9,047 bases of DNA from an uncultured Altererythrobacter sp. (GCA_937950385.1 CALFEA010000134.1:1-9047); one strand, 5' to 3'. Positions 1-8,840 are shown, numbered from the stretch's first letter. Notes: a model not told the origin generated them from the letters alone. A program made the numbers and translations.

Positions 1-1
1 A

Positions 2-115
2 ATCCGGGTGAATGATGCTCCAGCGAGTTTTGAGGAGGCGGTGCGCGGTGGCTGTGAACGGCTACGAGAAGATGTCTCCATTCGCCAAGTCACATTTTCA
101 GAAGGCAAAACCTAA
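2..115 (+). CDS. C-terminal end of an unidentified protein (5' partial)
   Basis: Reading frame 2 is open from the window edge for 37 codons and stops at TAA 113-115. The visible tail begins IRVNDAPASFEEAVRGG, ends RQVTFSEGKT, and is charged and soluble-looking. The other two forward frames stop within the first 15 bases, and the stop touches the next ATG exactly, as expected for a real upstream gene co-transcribed and translationally coupled to carB. It does not look like the C-terminus of CarA as I know it, so carA is not the immediate neighbour or ends in an unusual tail. I do not recognise the family. There is no signal or membrane segment in the visible part. Confidence 0.55.
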   Translation: MRVNDAPASFEEAVRGGCERLREDVSIRQVTFSEGKT

Positions 116-3100
116 ATGCCCAAAAGAACTGACATATCCTCCATCCTCGTCATTGGCGCTGGTCCGATCATCATCGGGCAGGCCTGTGAATTTGATTATT
201 CCGGAACTCAAGCGATCAAGGCGCTGAAGGAGGAGGGCTACCGCGTCATCCTCGTCAATTCCAATCCGGCCACGATCATGACCGATCCGGAGTTTGCCGA
301 CGCTACCTATATCGAGCCGATCACGCCCGAAATCGTCGCCAAGATTATCGCCAAGGAAAAGCCTGACGCTGTCCTGCCGACAATGGGCGGGCAAACGGCG
401 CTCAACTGCGCGTTGTCCCTTGAGAAAATGGGTGTTCTGAAAGAGCACGGCGTCCAGATGATCGGCGCTGATGCAGAGGCCATCGACAAGGCAGAGGACC
501 GCCAGAAATTCCGCGATGCGATGGACAAAATCGGCCTTGAAAGCGCGCGCAGCGGCGTGGCGCATTCGGTTGAGGAAGCGCGCGAAATCCTAGAGCGCAC
601 CGGCCTTCCCAGCATTATCCGCCCCAGCTTTACCCTTGGCGGAACCGGCGGCGGCATCGCTTATAATAAGGCAGAGTTTGACCAAATTGTCCGCAATGGC
701 CTCGACGCATCCCCAACCACAGAAGTCTTGATCGAAGAATCGCTGCTTGGTTGGAAAGAGTTTGAGATGGAGGTTGTCCGCGACAAAAAGGACAATTGCA
801 TCATCATCTGCTCGATTGAAAATGTCGACCCAATGGGCGTGCACACCGGCGACAGCATCACGGTGGCCCCGGCGCTGACCCTGACCGACAAAGAATATCA
901 GATCATGCGCACAGCATCGCTTGATGTGCTGCGCGAAATTGGCGTGGAGACGGGCGGATCAAACGTACAATTTGCGGTCAATCCCGCAGATGGCCGCTTG
1001 ATTGTGATCGAGATGAACCCGCGCGTCTCGCGCTCCTCCGCGCTGGCATCCAAAGCCACCGGATTCCCCATCGCACGCGTCGCAGCAAAACTGGCTGTGG
1101 GTTATACGCTCGATGAAATTACCAACGAAATTACTGGCGCAACGCCTGCCAGCTTTGAGCCAACGATCGACTATGTTGTCACCAAAATTCCGCGCTTCGC
1201 TTTTGAGAAGTTCAAAGGCGCAAAGGATGACCTGGCCACCGCGATGAAATCCGTTGGCGAAGTCATGGCGATTGGCCGCAACTTCCAAGAGAGCATGCAA
1301 AAGGCTTTGCGCGGGCTGGAGACTGGTCTCGACGGGTTCAACCGCTTTACCGAATTGGAGGGCGTCGCACGCGATGTTCTCACGGCTTCACTGTCTCAGC
1401 GCACGCCAGACCGGCTGCTGAAAGTTGCCCAAGCATTCCGCGAGGGTATGGATGTCGATGGGATCAATACGATCACCGGCTACGACAAGTGGTTCCTGCG
1501 CCAAATCGAGGATATTATTACAGCTGAAAAAGGCGTCAGCGACAATGGCCTGCCGCAGGATGCAGCCGGTTTGCGCCGCCTAAAATCCATGGGCTTTTCC
1601 GACAAGCGCCTTGCGACTTTAGCCGTGCGTTCGGTCGGCGTGGCCGGCGGTATGGGCGAGACACAGGCGCGCAGATCCGGCCTGCTGCATGATGCATTGC
1701 AAGCCATGGCAGGCGCGACCAGCGAGACCGAAGTGCGCGAGCTGCGTGAACGGCTTGGCGTGAAACCAGTTTTCAAGCGGATCGACAGCTGCGCGGCGGA
1801 ATTCGAAGCCATCACGCCCTACATGTACTCCACCTATGAAGCCCCGACCTTTGGCGAGGCGGAATGCGAAGCGGCACCATCTGACCGCAGGAAAGTCGTC
1901 ATACTTGGCGGCGGACCAAACCGCATCGGACAGGGGATTGAGTTTGACTATTGCTGCGTCCATGCCTGCTTTGCTTTGGAAGAGGCAGGCTTCGAGACAA
2001 TCATGGTCAATTGCAATCCAGAGACTGTGTCGACCGATTATGACACGTCAGACCGATTGTATTTTGAGCCCCTGACAGCAGAAGATGTACTGGAAATTCT
2101 GAAGCTTGAGCAATCCACCGGCGAATTGGTCGGCGTGATTGTTCAATATGGCGGGCAGACGCCGCTGAAATTGGCACAAGCGATTGAGGATGCGGGTATC
2201 CCCATCCTTGGCACATCTCCTGATGCAATTGATTTGGCAGAGGACCGCGAGCGTTTTGCAAAACTGGTCAATCAGCTTGGTCTGAAACAGCCTGATAATG
2301 GTATCGCCTACAGCCGCGATGAAGCCGCCGCTGTGGCAGCGCGCATTGGTTATCCTGTATTGCTACGCCCTTCCTATGTACTGGGCGGCCGCGCGATGGA
2401 GATCGTCGACAGCGAAGCGCAATTGGACAATTACATCAAAACGGCGGTGAATGTGTCGGGCGAAAGCCCCGTTTTGGTCGACCAATATTTGCGCGATGCA
2501 ACCGAATGCGATGTTGATGCTTTATGTGATGGTGATGAAGTTCGCATTGCAGGCGTCATGCAGCATATCGAGGAGGCTGGAGTGCATTCCGGCGATAGCG
2601 CCTGCACTTTACCGCCTTATTCTTTGCCCGCAGAGATCGTTGAAGAGATGGAGCGCCAAGCAGAGGCGCTCGCGATGGCATTGGGCGTGGTAGGCCTTAT
2701 GAATGTACAGTTCGCGGTAAAAGAGGGCGAAGTTTATCTGATTGAAGTCAATCCGCGTGCAAGCCGCACCGTGCCATTTGTCGCCAAAGCTATTGGTCAA
2801 CAAGTCGCCAAGATCGCAGCACGCGTTATGGCGGGTGAGAAACTTAGCACATTTGAGCCATTCAAACGTGAGTTCCCTTACATGGCTGTGAAAGAAGCCG
2901 TATTCCCGTTTGCACGTTTCCCCGGCGCTGACCCAATCTTAACACCCGAAATGAAGTCTACCGGCGAAGTTATGGGAATTGATCGAAATTTTGAGGCTGC
3001 TTTTATGAAATCGCAATTGGGCGCAGGCAATGTTCTGCCTGAAAGCGGAACACTGTTTGTATCTGTGAAATCGGGCGACAAGGCGATTATATTGCCCGCT

Positions 3101-3439
3101 GTTAAAGACCTGATTGAGCAGGGCTTCACCGTGATCGCTACAGGCGGCACGCAAAGCTATCTGGCCGAACAAGGGCTAGCGGTTGAGCGCGTCAATAAGG
3201 TCGCCGAAGGTCAACCGCATATTGTCGATAGAATCATCGATGGCGATGTCGATTTGATCTTCAATACAACAGAAGGCTGGCAGAGCCTGTTGGACTCCAA
3301 ATCAATCCGCGCATCGGCGCTGGATGAGAAGGTGCCTTATTACACAACTGCCACTGCTTCAGTCGCTGCGGCCACTGCAATTAAGGCTGTAAAAGCCAGC
3401 GACCTTGAAGTGTGCTCATTGCAAGACTATTATAGTTAG
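116..3439 (+). CDS. carB: Carbamoyl-phosphate synthase large subunit
   Basis: CarB makes carbamoyl phosphate from bicarbonate, ATP and ammonia delivered by the CarA glutaminase subunit, feeding pyrimidine and arginine synthesis in the cytosol. The 1107-residue protein has the duplicated ATP-grasp layout. The first half carries ATP-site residues R129, R169, E215, Q285, E299 and N301, at the same numbers as I recall for E. coli. The second half repeats them at R711, R751, Q865, E877 and N879. A C-terminal MGS-like allosteric domain (about 970-1107) contains ATGGT at 1008-1012. Numbering in the second half is shifted by about 36, mostly from extra sequence around residues 504-533 in the central oligomerisation domain; E. 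coli CarB is 1073 residues. The start MPKRTDI is the family-standard N-terminus. GAAGG at 101-105 is a distant ribosome site, and the ATG abuts the upstream stop, suggesting coupling. No frameshift or missing key residue was seen. Confidence 0.98.
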   Translation: MPKRTDISSILVIGAGPIIIGQACEFDYSGTQAIKALKEEGYRVILVNSNPATIMTDPEFADATYIEPITPEIVAKIIAKEKPDAVLPTMGGQTALNCALSLEKMGVLKEHGVQMIGADAEAIDKAEDRQKFRDAMDKIGLESARSGVAHSVEEAREILERTGLPSIIRPSFTLGGTGGGIAYNKAEFDQIVRNGLDASPTTEVLIEESLLGWKEFEMEVVRDKKDNCIIICSIENVDPMGVHTGDSITVAPALTLTDKEYQIMRTASLDVLREIGVETGGSNVQFAVNPADGRLIVIEMNPRVSRSSALASKATGFPIARVAAKLAVGYTLDEITNEITGATPASFEPTIDYVVTKIPRFAFEKFKGAKDDLATAMKSVGEVMAIGRNFQESMQKALRGLETGLDGFNRFTELEGVARDVLTASLSQRTPDRLLKVAQAFREGMDVDGINTITGYDKWFLRQIEDIITAEKGVSDNGLPQDAAGLRRLKSMGFSDKRLATLAVRSVGVAGGMGETQARRSGLLHDALQAMAGATSETEVRELRERLGVKPVFKRIDSCAAEFEAITPYMYSTYEAPTFGEAECEAAPSDRRKVVILGGGPNRIGQGIEFDYCCVHACFALEEAGFETIMVNCNPETVSTDYDTSDRLYFEPLTAEDVLEILKLEQSTGELVGVIVQYGGQTPLKLAQAIEDAGIPILGTSPDAIDLAEDRERFAKLVNQLGLKQPDNGIAYSRDEAAAVAARIGYPVLLRPSYVLGGRAMEIVDSEAQLDNYIKTAVNVSGESPVLVDQYLRDATECDVDALCDGDEVRIAGVMQHIEEAGVHSGDSACTLPPYSLPAEIVEEMERQAEALAMALGVVGLMNVQFAVKEGEVYLIEVNPRASRTVPFVAKAIGQQVAKIAARVMAGEKLSTFEPFKREFPYMAVKEAVFPFARFPGADPILTPEMKSTGEVMGIDRNFEAAFMKSQLGAGNVLPESGTLFVSVKSGDKAIILPAVKDLIEQGFTVIATGGTQSYLAEQGLAVERVNKVAEGQPHIVDRIIDGDVDLIFNTTEGWQSLLDSKSIRASALDEKVPYYTTATASVAAATAIKAVKASDLEVCSLQDYYS

Positions 3440-3478
3440 AAATAACATAAGCTCTTCCCACATATTTCGAGCATTTAT

Positions 3479-3514
3479 GGCCGCTTTTCTCTTTCAGTAA
3501 GAGCTCGGGCGGCC
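3479..3514. repeat. Nested inverted repeat between carB and greA
   Basis: Outer arms GGCCGC (3479-3484) and GCGGCC (3509-3514) enclose inner arms CTCTT (3489-3493) and AAGAG (3499-3503) with a 5-nt loop. Together they can fold as one hairpin with a 4x5 internal loop. It starts 39 bp after the carB stop. No T-run follows on the plus strand, so it is not a canonical intrinsic terminator. It could be an mRNA 3'-end stabiliser or processing site between carB and greA. The rest of the 137-bp gap shows no convincing promoter to my eye. Confidence 0.4.
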
Positions 3515-3576
3515 TTCAAATGCATTGCCGAAATGACCAATAGTGGAGCGGATAGAGCGACAAGATAGAACGGAAT

Positions 3577-4050
3577 ATGGCGATGGATAAGGTGCCAATG
3601 CTGGCAGAAGGTTACGAAACGCTGATGGCGGATCTTAAATCTTTTCGCGCGGAACGCCCAATGATTGTGGATGCAATCGAAGAAGCGCGCGCGCACGGCG
3701 ACCTGTCGGAAAACGCAGAATATCACGCGGCAAAAGAACGTCAGGGCCAAGTTGAAGCCCAAATTTCCGACTTGGAAAATAAGGTGAGTCGGGCCCAAAT
3801 CATCGATCCGACCTCTTTATCTGGCGATCGCATCGTATTCGGCGCCACGGTCACCTTGCTTGACGATGATGACAAGCCGATCAAATATCAGATTGTTGGC
3901 GAAACTGAGGCGGATGCGACCAAGGGCCGTATTTCCTACAGCTCACCCCTAGCGCGGGCTCTGATTGGCCGAAGCAAGGGTGACGAGATTGAAGTCACAG
4001 TGCCTGCTGGCGACAAATTCTATCTCGTGGAAAAAATCGAATTCGTCTAA
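3577..4050 (+). CDS. greA: Transcription elongation factor GreA
   Basis: GreA enters the secondary channel of backtracked RNA polymerase and stimulates cleavage of the transcript 3' end. The 157-residue length is normal. Residues about 1-77 form the N-terminal coiled-coil finger, with the tip motif [10 protein letters not shown] holding the acidic pair D42 and E45 (D41/E44 in E. coli). Residues about 85-157 are the FKBP-like C-terminal domain, including [13 protein letters not shown] at 119-131. The start giving [13 protein letters not shown] matches alphaproteobacterial GreA N-termini; a second possible ATG two codons on (3583) would trim only MA. The ribosome site is weak (GGA at 3572-3574). 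It follows carB by 137 bp on the same strand, and its last 56 bp overlap the convergent acetyltransferase gene. Confidence 0.97.
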   Translation: MAMDKVPMLAEGYETLMADLKSFRAERPMIVDAIEEARAHGDLSENAEYHAAKERQGQVEAQISDLENKVSRAQIIDPTSLSGDRIVFGATVTLLDDDDKPIKYQIVGETEADATKGRISYSSPLARALIGRSKGDEIEVTVPAGDKFYLVEKIEFV

Positions 4051-4519
4051 TGAATTTTTCCATCGCGTAATTGTGGATGGGAGTGCCTTCAATTTCGAAG
4101 TCACGGCGTTCCACTAACGTGTAACCTGCACGCTCAAAGGAAGGGCGAGCGAGTTCGCTTGCTTCTGTGTACAGCCGACTTAGTTCAATTTCCAAGGCGT
4201 TTTCTTCTGCAGCTTGTAGCAATCTTGCGGCCAAACCTCTGCGCGTATGATCAGGATGATTATACAGATGATCAAGGTGGCCATCAACTTCTAGCAGAGC
4301 GTAAGCAACTGGAATATCTGTAGAATTTACAGCGCACCAAATGATTGCGCCGCTTGCTACGCGTGCACGAAAGCGCTCGGGCCCTGGATGGCGAGCAGAC
4401 CAAGCAGCCACTTGTTCATCGGTGTAGGCATGGCGGCCAATTGTAGTGATCGCAGCTAAGCAAATTTGAGAAAGTCGCTCAGCATCCCGATCCTGAAAGA
4501 GTCGAATTCTGTAACCCAA
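3995..4519 (-). CDS. GNAT-family N-acetyltransferase (YafP-like)
   Basis: Predicted cytosolic acetyl-CoA-dependent acyltransferase; the substrate cannot be read from sequence. The protein is 174 residues. The central GNAT motif is [20 protein letters not shown] (81-100), where TRRGLA is the acetyl-CoA pyrophosphate loop; YafP-type members, as I recall, share the TRRG form. [16 protein letters not shown] (126-141) is the usual last strand-helix region. The GNAT fold should end near YAMEK (151-155). The final 18 or so residues are arginine-rich and encoded antisense to the end of greA, apparently a read-through tail. The start is TTG at 4519, with GGA six bases upstream, only 3 bp after the DUF4170 stop, so translation is probably coupled to that gene. 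The exact start is somewhat uncertain because TTG is a minor start codon. Confidence 0.85.
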   Translation of the reverse strand: MGYRIRLFQDRDAERLSQICLAAITTIGRHAYTDEQVAAWSARHPGPERFRARVASGAIIWCAVNSTDIPVAYALLEVDGHLDHLYNHPDHTRRGLAARLLQAAEENALEIELSRLYTEASELARPSFERAGYTLVERRDFEIEGTPIHNYAMEKFIRRIRFFPRDRICRQQAL

Positions 4520-4522
4520 TGC

Positions 4523-4756
4523 TTATCCAGCTTCTGGGTCAAGAAGCTTGTGAAGATGCACAATGACATATTTCATTTCAGCATCGTCAACCGTGCGGTG
4601 GGCATTGCCGCGCCATGCGTCTTCAGCAGTCTCGAAATCACTATAGACGCCAGCAACATGGAGGCTTTCGGGGTCCTGAAACTCATAAGATTGCGGATCG
4701 ACGACTTTGCCGCCCATCACGAGATAGAGTTCCTGCTTGGCTGTTTGTTCGCTCAT
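4523..4756 (-). CDS. DUF4170 family small protein
   Basis: A 77-residue soluble protein of unknown function. The pattern ELYLVMGGKVVDP (9-21), then the aspartate-rich middle, then AEDAWRGNAHRTVDDAEMKY (44-63) and VIVHLHKLLDP (64-74) is the DUF4170 signature of short alphaproteobacterial proteins. I chose ATG 4756 (MSEQ) over the in-frame ATG at 4777 because an AGGAAGG ribosome site (complement of 4763-4769) sits 6 nt before 4756 and would lie inside the longer form. It is first in a two-gene unit with the acetyltransferase. Proximity to greA is, from memory, common in sphingomonads. No membrane segment or signal peptide is present. Confidence 0.85.
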   Translation of the reverse strand: MSEQTAKQELYLVMGGKVVDPQSYEFQDPESLHVAGVYSDFETAEDAWRGNAHRTVDDAEMKYVIVHLHKLLDPEAG

Positions 4757-4762
4757 GGTGAG

Positions 4763-4769
4763 CCTTCCT
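4763..4769 (-). promoter_or_regulatory. Ribosome binding site that sets the DUF4170 start
   Basis: The minus strand reads AGGAAGG here, 6 nt upstream of ATG 4756. This favours the 77-residue product over an 84-residue one starting at 4777. Confidence 0.75.
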
Positions 4770-4789
4770 ACGTTCAAAAATTGAGGGCG

Positions 4790-4811
4790 CGCCTAAATGC
4801 AGACGCCTAAA
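4790..4811. repeat. 8-bp direct repeat upstream of the DUF4170 gene
   Basis: CGCCTAAA occurs at 4790-4797 and again at 4804-4811, a 14-bp period. It lies in the 98-bp gap between the end of the small-membrane-protein operon and the DUF4170 start, which must hold any DUF4170 promoter. It could be a pair of regulator half-sites or chance. I saw no clear -35/-10 pair and no clear intrinsic terminator for the upstream operon in this gap. Confidence 0.3.
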
Positions 4812-4854
4812 AACTGAACCGCTCTTAGCTGACGTAACGTAAGGCGCAAGGCCG

Positions 4855-5214
4855 CTAGGTACGATCCTTCACAGATGAACGCATGGCCTCACCTTCTTTG
4901 CGCGCGTTTTCCATCATCTTGAGGCCATATGCAATGGCGGCTTCTTTCAATAATTTGACGGCAACACTCGGTTTTTTAACAGGCTTTGCTGCGGCTTTTA
5001 CAGCTGATTTCTTGCCACTTGATCCAATGACCAACCCGATTCCCACCGCGCCTGCAAGGATCATGAATGGGTGTTTTTCAATCAAGTCTTTAGCAGTTGC
5101 AGAAGCCTCTCCTGCAGCCTCTTTGGCTTCTGTCACAATACCGTTTTCGGCAAGGCGCAGCTTTCTCGCCTCTACCTTGTCGCGCAGGACTAGGCGTTTT
5201 TCATCCAAGCTCAT
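4855..5214 (-). CDS. Small one-span membrane protein, YqjD/ElaB (DUF883)-like
   Basis: A 119-residue protein and the last gene of the four-gene membrane operon. Residues 1-46 are a charged, probably helical segment (VLRDKVEARKLRLAENG). Residues about 47-66 (EKHPFMILAGAVGIGLVIGS) form one glycine-rich span preceded by the charged-residue-proline motif typical of ElaB/YqjD tails. A lysine-rich stretch follows (68-85, KK-AVKAAAKPVKKP), then a second amphipathic helix to the end. Unlike classic YqjD, the span is in the middle, leaving a basic C-terminal arm that could bind RNA or phospholipid (inference). Its ATG overlaps the previous stop as ATGA (5211-5214), so translation is coupled. Function unknown; assignment to DUF883 proper is uncertain. 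Confidence 0.8.
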   Translation of the reverse strand: MSLDEKRLVLRDKVEARKLRLAENGIVTEAKEAAGEASATAKDLIEKHPFMILAGAVGIGLVIGSSGKKSAVKAAAKPVKKPSVAVKLLKEAAIAYGLKMMENARKEGEAMRSSVKDRT

Positions 5215-5573
5215 ATCGGGTCTTCCGAATGGTCAGCCGTATCCTCAATGTTTTCTGGTTCAGTTTCGGGAGCATCATTCGGGGCAGTTAACTGCTCAAT
5301 TAATTCCATTAGTGGCTCACGCACAATCCATAATATTCCCGCGCTGATCGCTGCGCCCGCCACCGCAGCAATTGTGCCCTTATGATTTAGCGCAGAATCC
5401 CGCGTACCGTGAAGCAATTGCTTCGCCTTATCTTCCGTGGGAGGGACCGTGCGTTCGCGCAAATTGGCTGGAGCGACAAGCGCTTTTGCATGCGCAATAT
5501 CAGCGGTGATTAAATCACGCGCTTCATCACGCAGAATCTTATCTTGGGCCAATCGTTTTTTTAAATTGTTCAC
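5211..5573 (-). CDS. One-span membrane protein of unknown function, YqjK-like outline
   Basis: A 120-residue protein. I start it at GTG 5573, which overlaps the upstream TGA as GTGA. An in-frame ATG at 5687 would add 38 residues lying wholly inside the upstream gene and is unlikely. Residues 1-60 are charged and helical (KKRLAQDKILRDEARDLI near the start). One span covers about 65-84 (HKGTIAAVAGAAISAGILWI), followed by VREPLMELIEQL. The last 25 residues are acidic and proline-containing. The layout of charged helix, span and short amphipathic tail resembles YqjK of E. coli and also DUF3618-like proteins, but I cannot place it firmly in either. It is coupled on both sides, to the holin-X-like gene before and the YqjD-like gene after, implying a shared complex or fixed ratio. 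Confidence 0.75.
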   Translation of the reverse strand: MNNLKKRLAQDKILRDEARDLITADIAHAKALVAPANLRERTVPPTEDKAKQLLHGTRDSALNHKGTIAAVAGAAISAGILWIVREPLMELIEQLTAPNDAPETEPENIEDTADHSEDPI

Positions 5574-6031
5574 GGATCGGACTTTGCAAATGCTTGTGTG
5601 ACATCCTTGATTTTCGAGCGAATAATAAGCCCAAAAACAATCGTCGCAAATAGTAAAACGCCAACCACAATACCCATTGCGGCCCATCCGCCAACCATTG
5701 GAGCAAGGGCAATGACGGAACCGACCACCAGCGCAATCAGCATTAGATGCACAAATCCAAGAGCCAGCATACCTAGAATGAGCGCCGACTTGCCTCGATC
5801 AGCTGCAAAAGAAAGACGGGTCTTTTGAAACGCTAGCTCGGCTTCAGCATAGATTTTGCCGTCCTCGACAAGGGCTGCAATTTCTTCCTTGAGTGGCGGA
5901 GGCGATTCTGGACCTGCACCAGATACGGTATCTTCGGACAAAGCTGCGCCGGTGACAGGATCAATGCTTGGCGCATTTCCCTTGTCAGCTGGGCCTTCTT
6001 TCCCGCCATCTGCAAGCGCGTCACGCGCCAT
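5570..6031 (-). CDS. Phage-holin-like (holin-X, YqjE-type) membrane protein
   Basis: A 153-residue protein. The N-terminal 45 residues are a low-complexity Gly/Pro/acidic leader. KEEIAALVEDGKIYAEAELA (48-67) is the amphipathic helix usual ahead of the membrane hairpin in this family. Two spans follow at about 82-108 and 113-137, then a short basic tail. This is the architecture of Pfam Phage_holin_3_6 (PF07332), to which E. coli YqjE belongs. These are chromosomal proteins, and the name does not mean lysis function; nothing phage-like surrounds it. ATG 6031 has GGGG seven bases upstream. It lies 30 bp after the YqjD-like gene and overlaps the next gene by 4 nt. Confidence 0.85.
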   Translation of the reverse strand: MARDALADGGKEGPADKGNAPSIDPVTGAALSEDTVSGAGPESPPPLKEEIAALVEDGKIYAEAELAFQKTRLSFAADRGKSALILGMLALGFVHLMLIALVVGSVIALAPMVGGWAAMGIVVGVLLFATIVFGLIIRSKIKDVTQAFAKSDP

Positions 6032-6061
6032 TTCAAAGCCCCTTTAACCTAAACTGACGCT

Positions 6062-6553
6062 CTAATTGCGGCTACTGAACAGCTTGGCAAGGACGAAGCC
6101 AGCTACCGCTGCAACGCCAATGGCAACGCCGGGGCTTTTACGTACCATTTCGCGGGCATCTTCGCCGATTTCATCAACGCTTTTTGCATCCAACTTAGCA
6201 GATGCTTCTTGCAACGAACGCGAGGCAGTGCGGGCGTAATCACCATATTGCTCTCCGAAACGCTCATCAATGGTGGCAGCGGTGTCGGCAACAACTGTAC
6301 CAAGCGAAGCGATCGCATCGCTTGCTTTTGCCTTGCCTTCGACGGCCAATTCACCTGCGCGCTCTTTGGCTTCGCCGCCATATTTCTTGGCGTCTTCCAT
6401 AAGCTCGCCGCCTTTTCCATCTTTCAATGCAGCTGCGCCAGCTTTGGCGTCGTCGAGCGCAGCGGTAAAACGGCTTTTCGCGCTTGCGGCAGTATCTTCG
6501 ACAACTTCACCGGTTTTCGCGGCGGCTTTTGTAGTGGCTTTCTTCTGGGCCAT
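6062..6553 (-). CDS. Tail-anchored, Ala/Lys-rich helical protein, YqjD/ElaB (DUF883)-like
   Basis: The 163-residue first gene of the membrane operon. Residues 1-130 are rich in Ala, Lys, Glu and Asp with few bulky residues (for example KKYGGEAKERAGELAVEGKA at 56-75), predicting long amphipathic helices like LEA or apolipoprotein-type proteins. EDAREMVRKSPGVAIGVAAV (131-150) followed by AGFVLAKLF is the ElaB/YqjD-type tail: an arginine/lysine-proline motif, then a GxxxG-like span ending near the C-terminus. In E. coli, YqjD anchors ribosomes to the inner membrane in stationary phase; the same role here is inference only. ATG 6553 has an excellent AAGGAG seven bases upstream. Transcription probably starts in the shared spacer with eno. 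Confidence 0.85.
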   Translation of the reverse strand: MAQKKATTKAAAKTGEVVEDTAASAKSRFTAALDDAKAGAAALKDGKGGELMEDAKKYGGEAKERAGELAVEGKAKASDAIASLGTVVADTAATIDERFGEQYGDYARTASRSLQEASAKLDAKSVDEIGEDAREMVRKSPGVAIGVAAVAGFVLAKLFSSRN

Positions 6554-6607
6554 ATTGGAACTCCTTCATGATTTTTCTCAGGCCGCGGATATCGCGCGTA
6601 AATATAA

Positions 6608-8029
<1,422 letters not shown>

Positions 8030-8066
8030 GTAATTGGCTTTTCAGGACCATATATCGCATTACCTC

Positions 8067-8090
8067 GGGTTCTTCCTTGACCCTTAATTT
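8067..8090 (+). terminator. Possible weak eno terminator
   Basis: GGGT (8067-8070) can pair with ACCC (8080-8083), followed by TTAATTT. Just upstream, AGGTAAT (8028-8034) and ATTACCT (8059-8065) form a wider 7-bp inverted repeat with a 24-nt loop. Both stems are short, but this 54-bp gap between convergent stops is where eno transcription must end or run antisense into the regulator gene. Confidence 0.25.
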
Positions 8091-8593
8091 TGCGGGAGGT
8101 TGTCTACTCCAGCGACTTCTTCAAAATATTGGTCCATCCGCGCTACGCCTTGCACAGATAGCTTCACCAACACACGGCGGTGATCTTCGTCATCATTGAT
8201 GCGGGTCACCAAACCGGCTTCTTGTAAAACGCCTAGCCACCGAAGGCCTGTTGTAGCGGGGGCGGCTGAACCAATGCAGGCGCTGGAAACAGAGACCTCT
8301 TGCTGCGTAGCTTGCGCAATATAGAGATCGAGCAAAATATCCCAAGCCGGCTCACCCAATAGCGCGCCATTGCCCAATATAGGGCCGCGTCGCCGGCGAT
8401 CTTCATATGTCCGGCGGGCAATATTGACGAAACGTCCCGGTTGCGCATCCAGGTCAATTGAACGGTTTTCACCGCCAAGTGTCGTGGTGCCATCAGGCCC
8501 ATTTACAGTAAGCAAACCGTCAGCCAATGCTGAAAGTTGGTTAGCAATCTCGGCCAAGTTACGGGCCTCTAGCGGTGCGCTGATTTGAGCCAT
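8084..8593 (-). CDS. MarR-type winged-helix transcriptional regulator
   Basis: The 169-residue predicted DNA-binding protein has a helical N-terminal segment (residues 1-30), a linker, then a winged-helix core from about 55 to 160. The core includes EPAWDILLDLYIAQATQQEV (81-100), the recognition-helix region ACIGSAAPATTGLRWLGVLQ (105-124), EAGLVTRINDDEDHRRVLVK (125-144) with the wing, and a final dimerisation helix. The DxRR-like DHRR at 137-140 is typical of MarR wings. The target and ligand are unknown. ATG 8593 has GGAGG eight bases upstream. It is divergent from a phosphotransferase-like gene, and autoregulation plus control of that gene would be the usual arrangement (inference). Confidence 0.85.
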   Translation of the reverse strand: MAQISAPLEARNLAEIANQLSALADGLLTVNGPDGTTTLGGENRSIDLDAQPGRFVNIARRTYEDRRRRGPILGNGALLGEPAWDILLDLYIAQATQQEVSVSSACIGSAAPATTGLRWLGVLQEAGLVTRINDDEDHRRVLVKLSVQGVARMDQYFEEVAGVDNLPQN

Positions 8594-8632
8594 CTAGCAC
8601 GCCTCCAACAAGTTGCTGGCCGTCCAAATGAT

Positions 8633-8660
8633 GAGATAATCCAAAAGCCTCTCCTGCCAA
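8633..8660 (-). promoter_or_regulatory. Candidate promoter of the MarR-like gene
   Basis: On the minus strand TTGGCA (complement of 8655-8660) and TATCTC (complement of 8633-8638) are 16 nt apart. The first matches 5 of 6 of the sigma-70 -35 box; the second is a partial -10. This predicts a start near 8626 and a leader of about 33 nt. No equally good site was found for the plus-strand gene, though TTGACG (8790-8795) and TTGACC (8798-8803) are possible -35 boxes. Confidence 0.3.
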
Positions 8661-8840
8661 ATGGAGCGCCCATGAAAAGCTGCATGATTGCCCTAATGAG
8701 ACATTTTTTAGCGTTGATTCATAAACTTGGCTTTCCGGATCACTACTTAGAGGTATTGCTTAGTTCCGCGTCTGAACTTCGCACTAACCTTGACGCATTG
8801 ACCGCAATATGTCCCTATGCGGGTTCAAGGAGGGGCGCGC

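Noticed and set aside
12..227. 71-codon plus-strand frame overlapping the start of carB
   Set aside because: It runs out of frame through conserved carB codons, and a better frame (2-115) explains the upstream part.
98..565. Long minus-strand frame opposite the carB N-terminus (and similar ones along carB)
   Set aside because: Antisense shadow of a highly conserved gene; no ribosome site or recognisable domain.
3475..3798. Full 107-codon minus-strand frame over the start of greA
   Set aside because: Most of it is the antisense of conserved greA codons; only its last third, in the gap, is mentioned as a low-interest finding.
4029..4061. GGAAAAA / TTTTTCC inverted repeat at the greA 3' end as a bidirectional terminator
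   Set aside because: Only 7 A/T-rich pairs with a 19-nt loop, and it sits within both coding regions; too weak to call.
4466..4810. 114-codon plus-strand frame opposite the DUF4170 gene
   Set aside because: Shadow of a recognisable family on the other strand; no ribosome site.
5574..5687. 38-codon N-terminal extension of the one-span protein
   Set aside because: Lies entirely within the holin-X-like gene in another frame, is cysteine/tryptophan-rich unlike the rest, and the GTGA overlap start is a better fit.
5570..6031. Prophage remnant suggested by the holin-like protein
   Set aside because: Holin-X (PF07332) proteins are common chromosomal proteins; no endolysin, integrase, att repeats or phage structural genes are nearby.
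6557..6561. GGAAC as a general-stress (EcfG-type) -35 element
   Set aside because: It is on the plus strand at the wrong end of the spacer for the membrane operon, and no matching -10 GTT lies 16-17 nt downstream toward eno.
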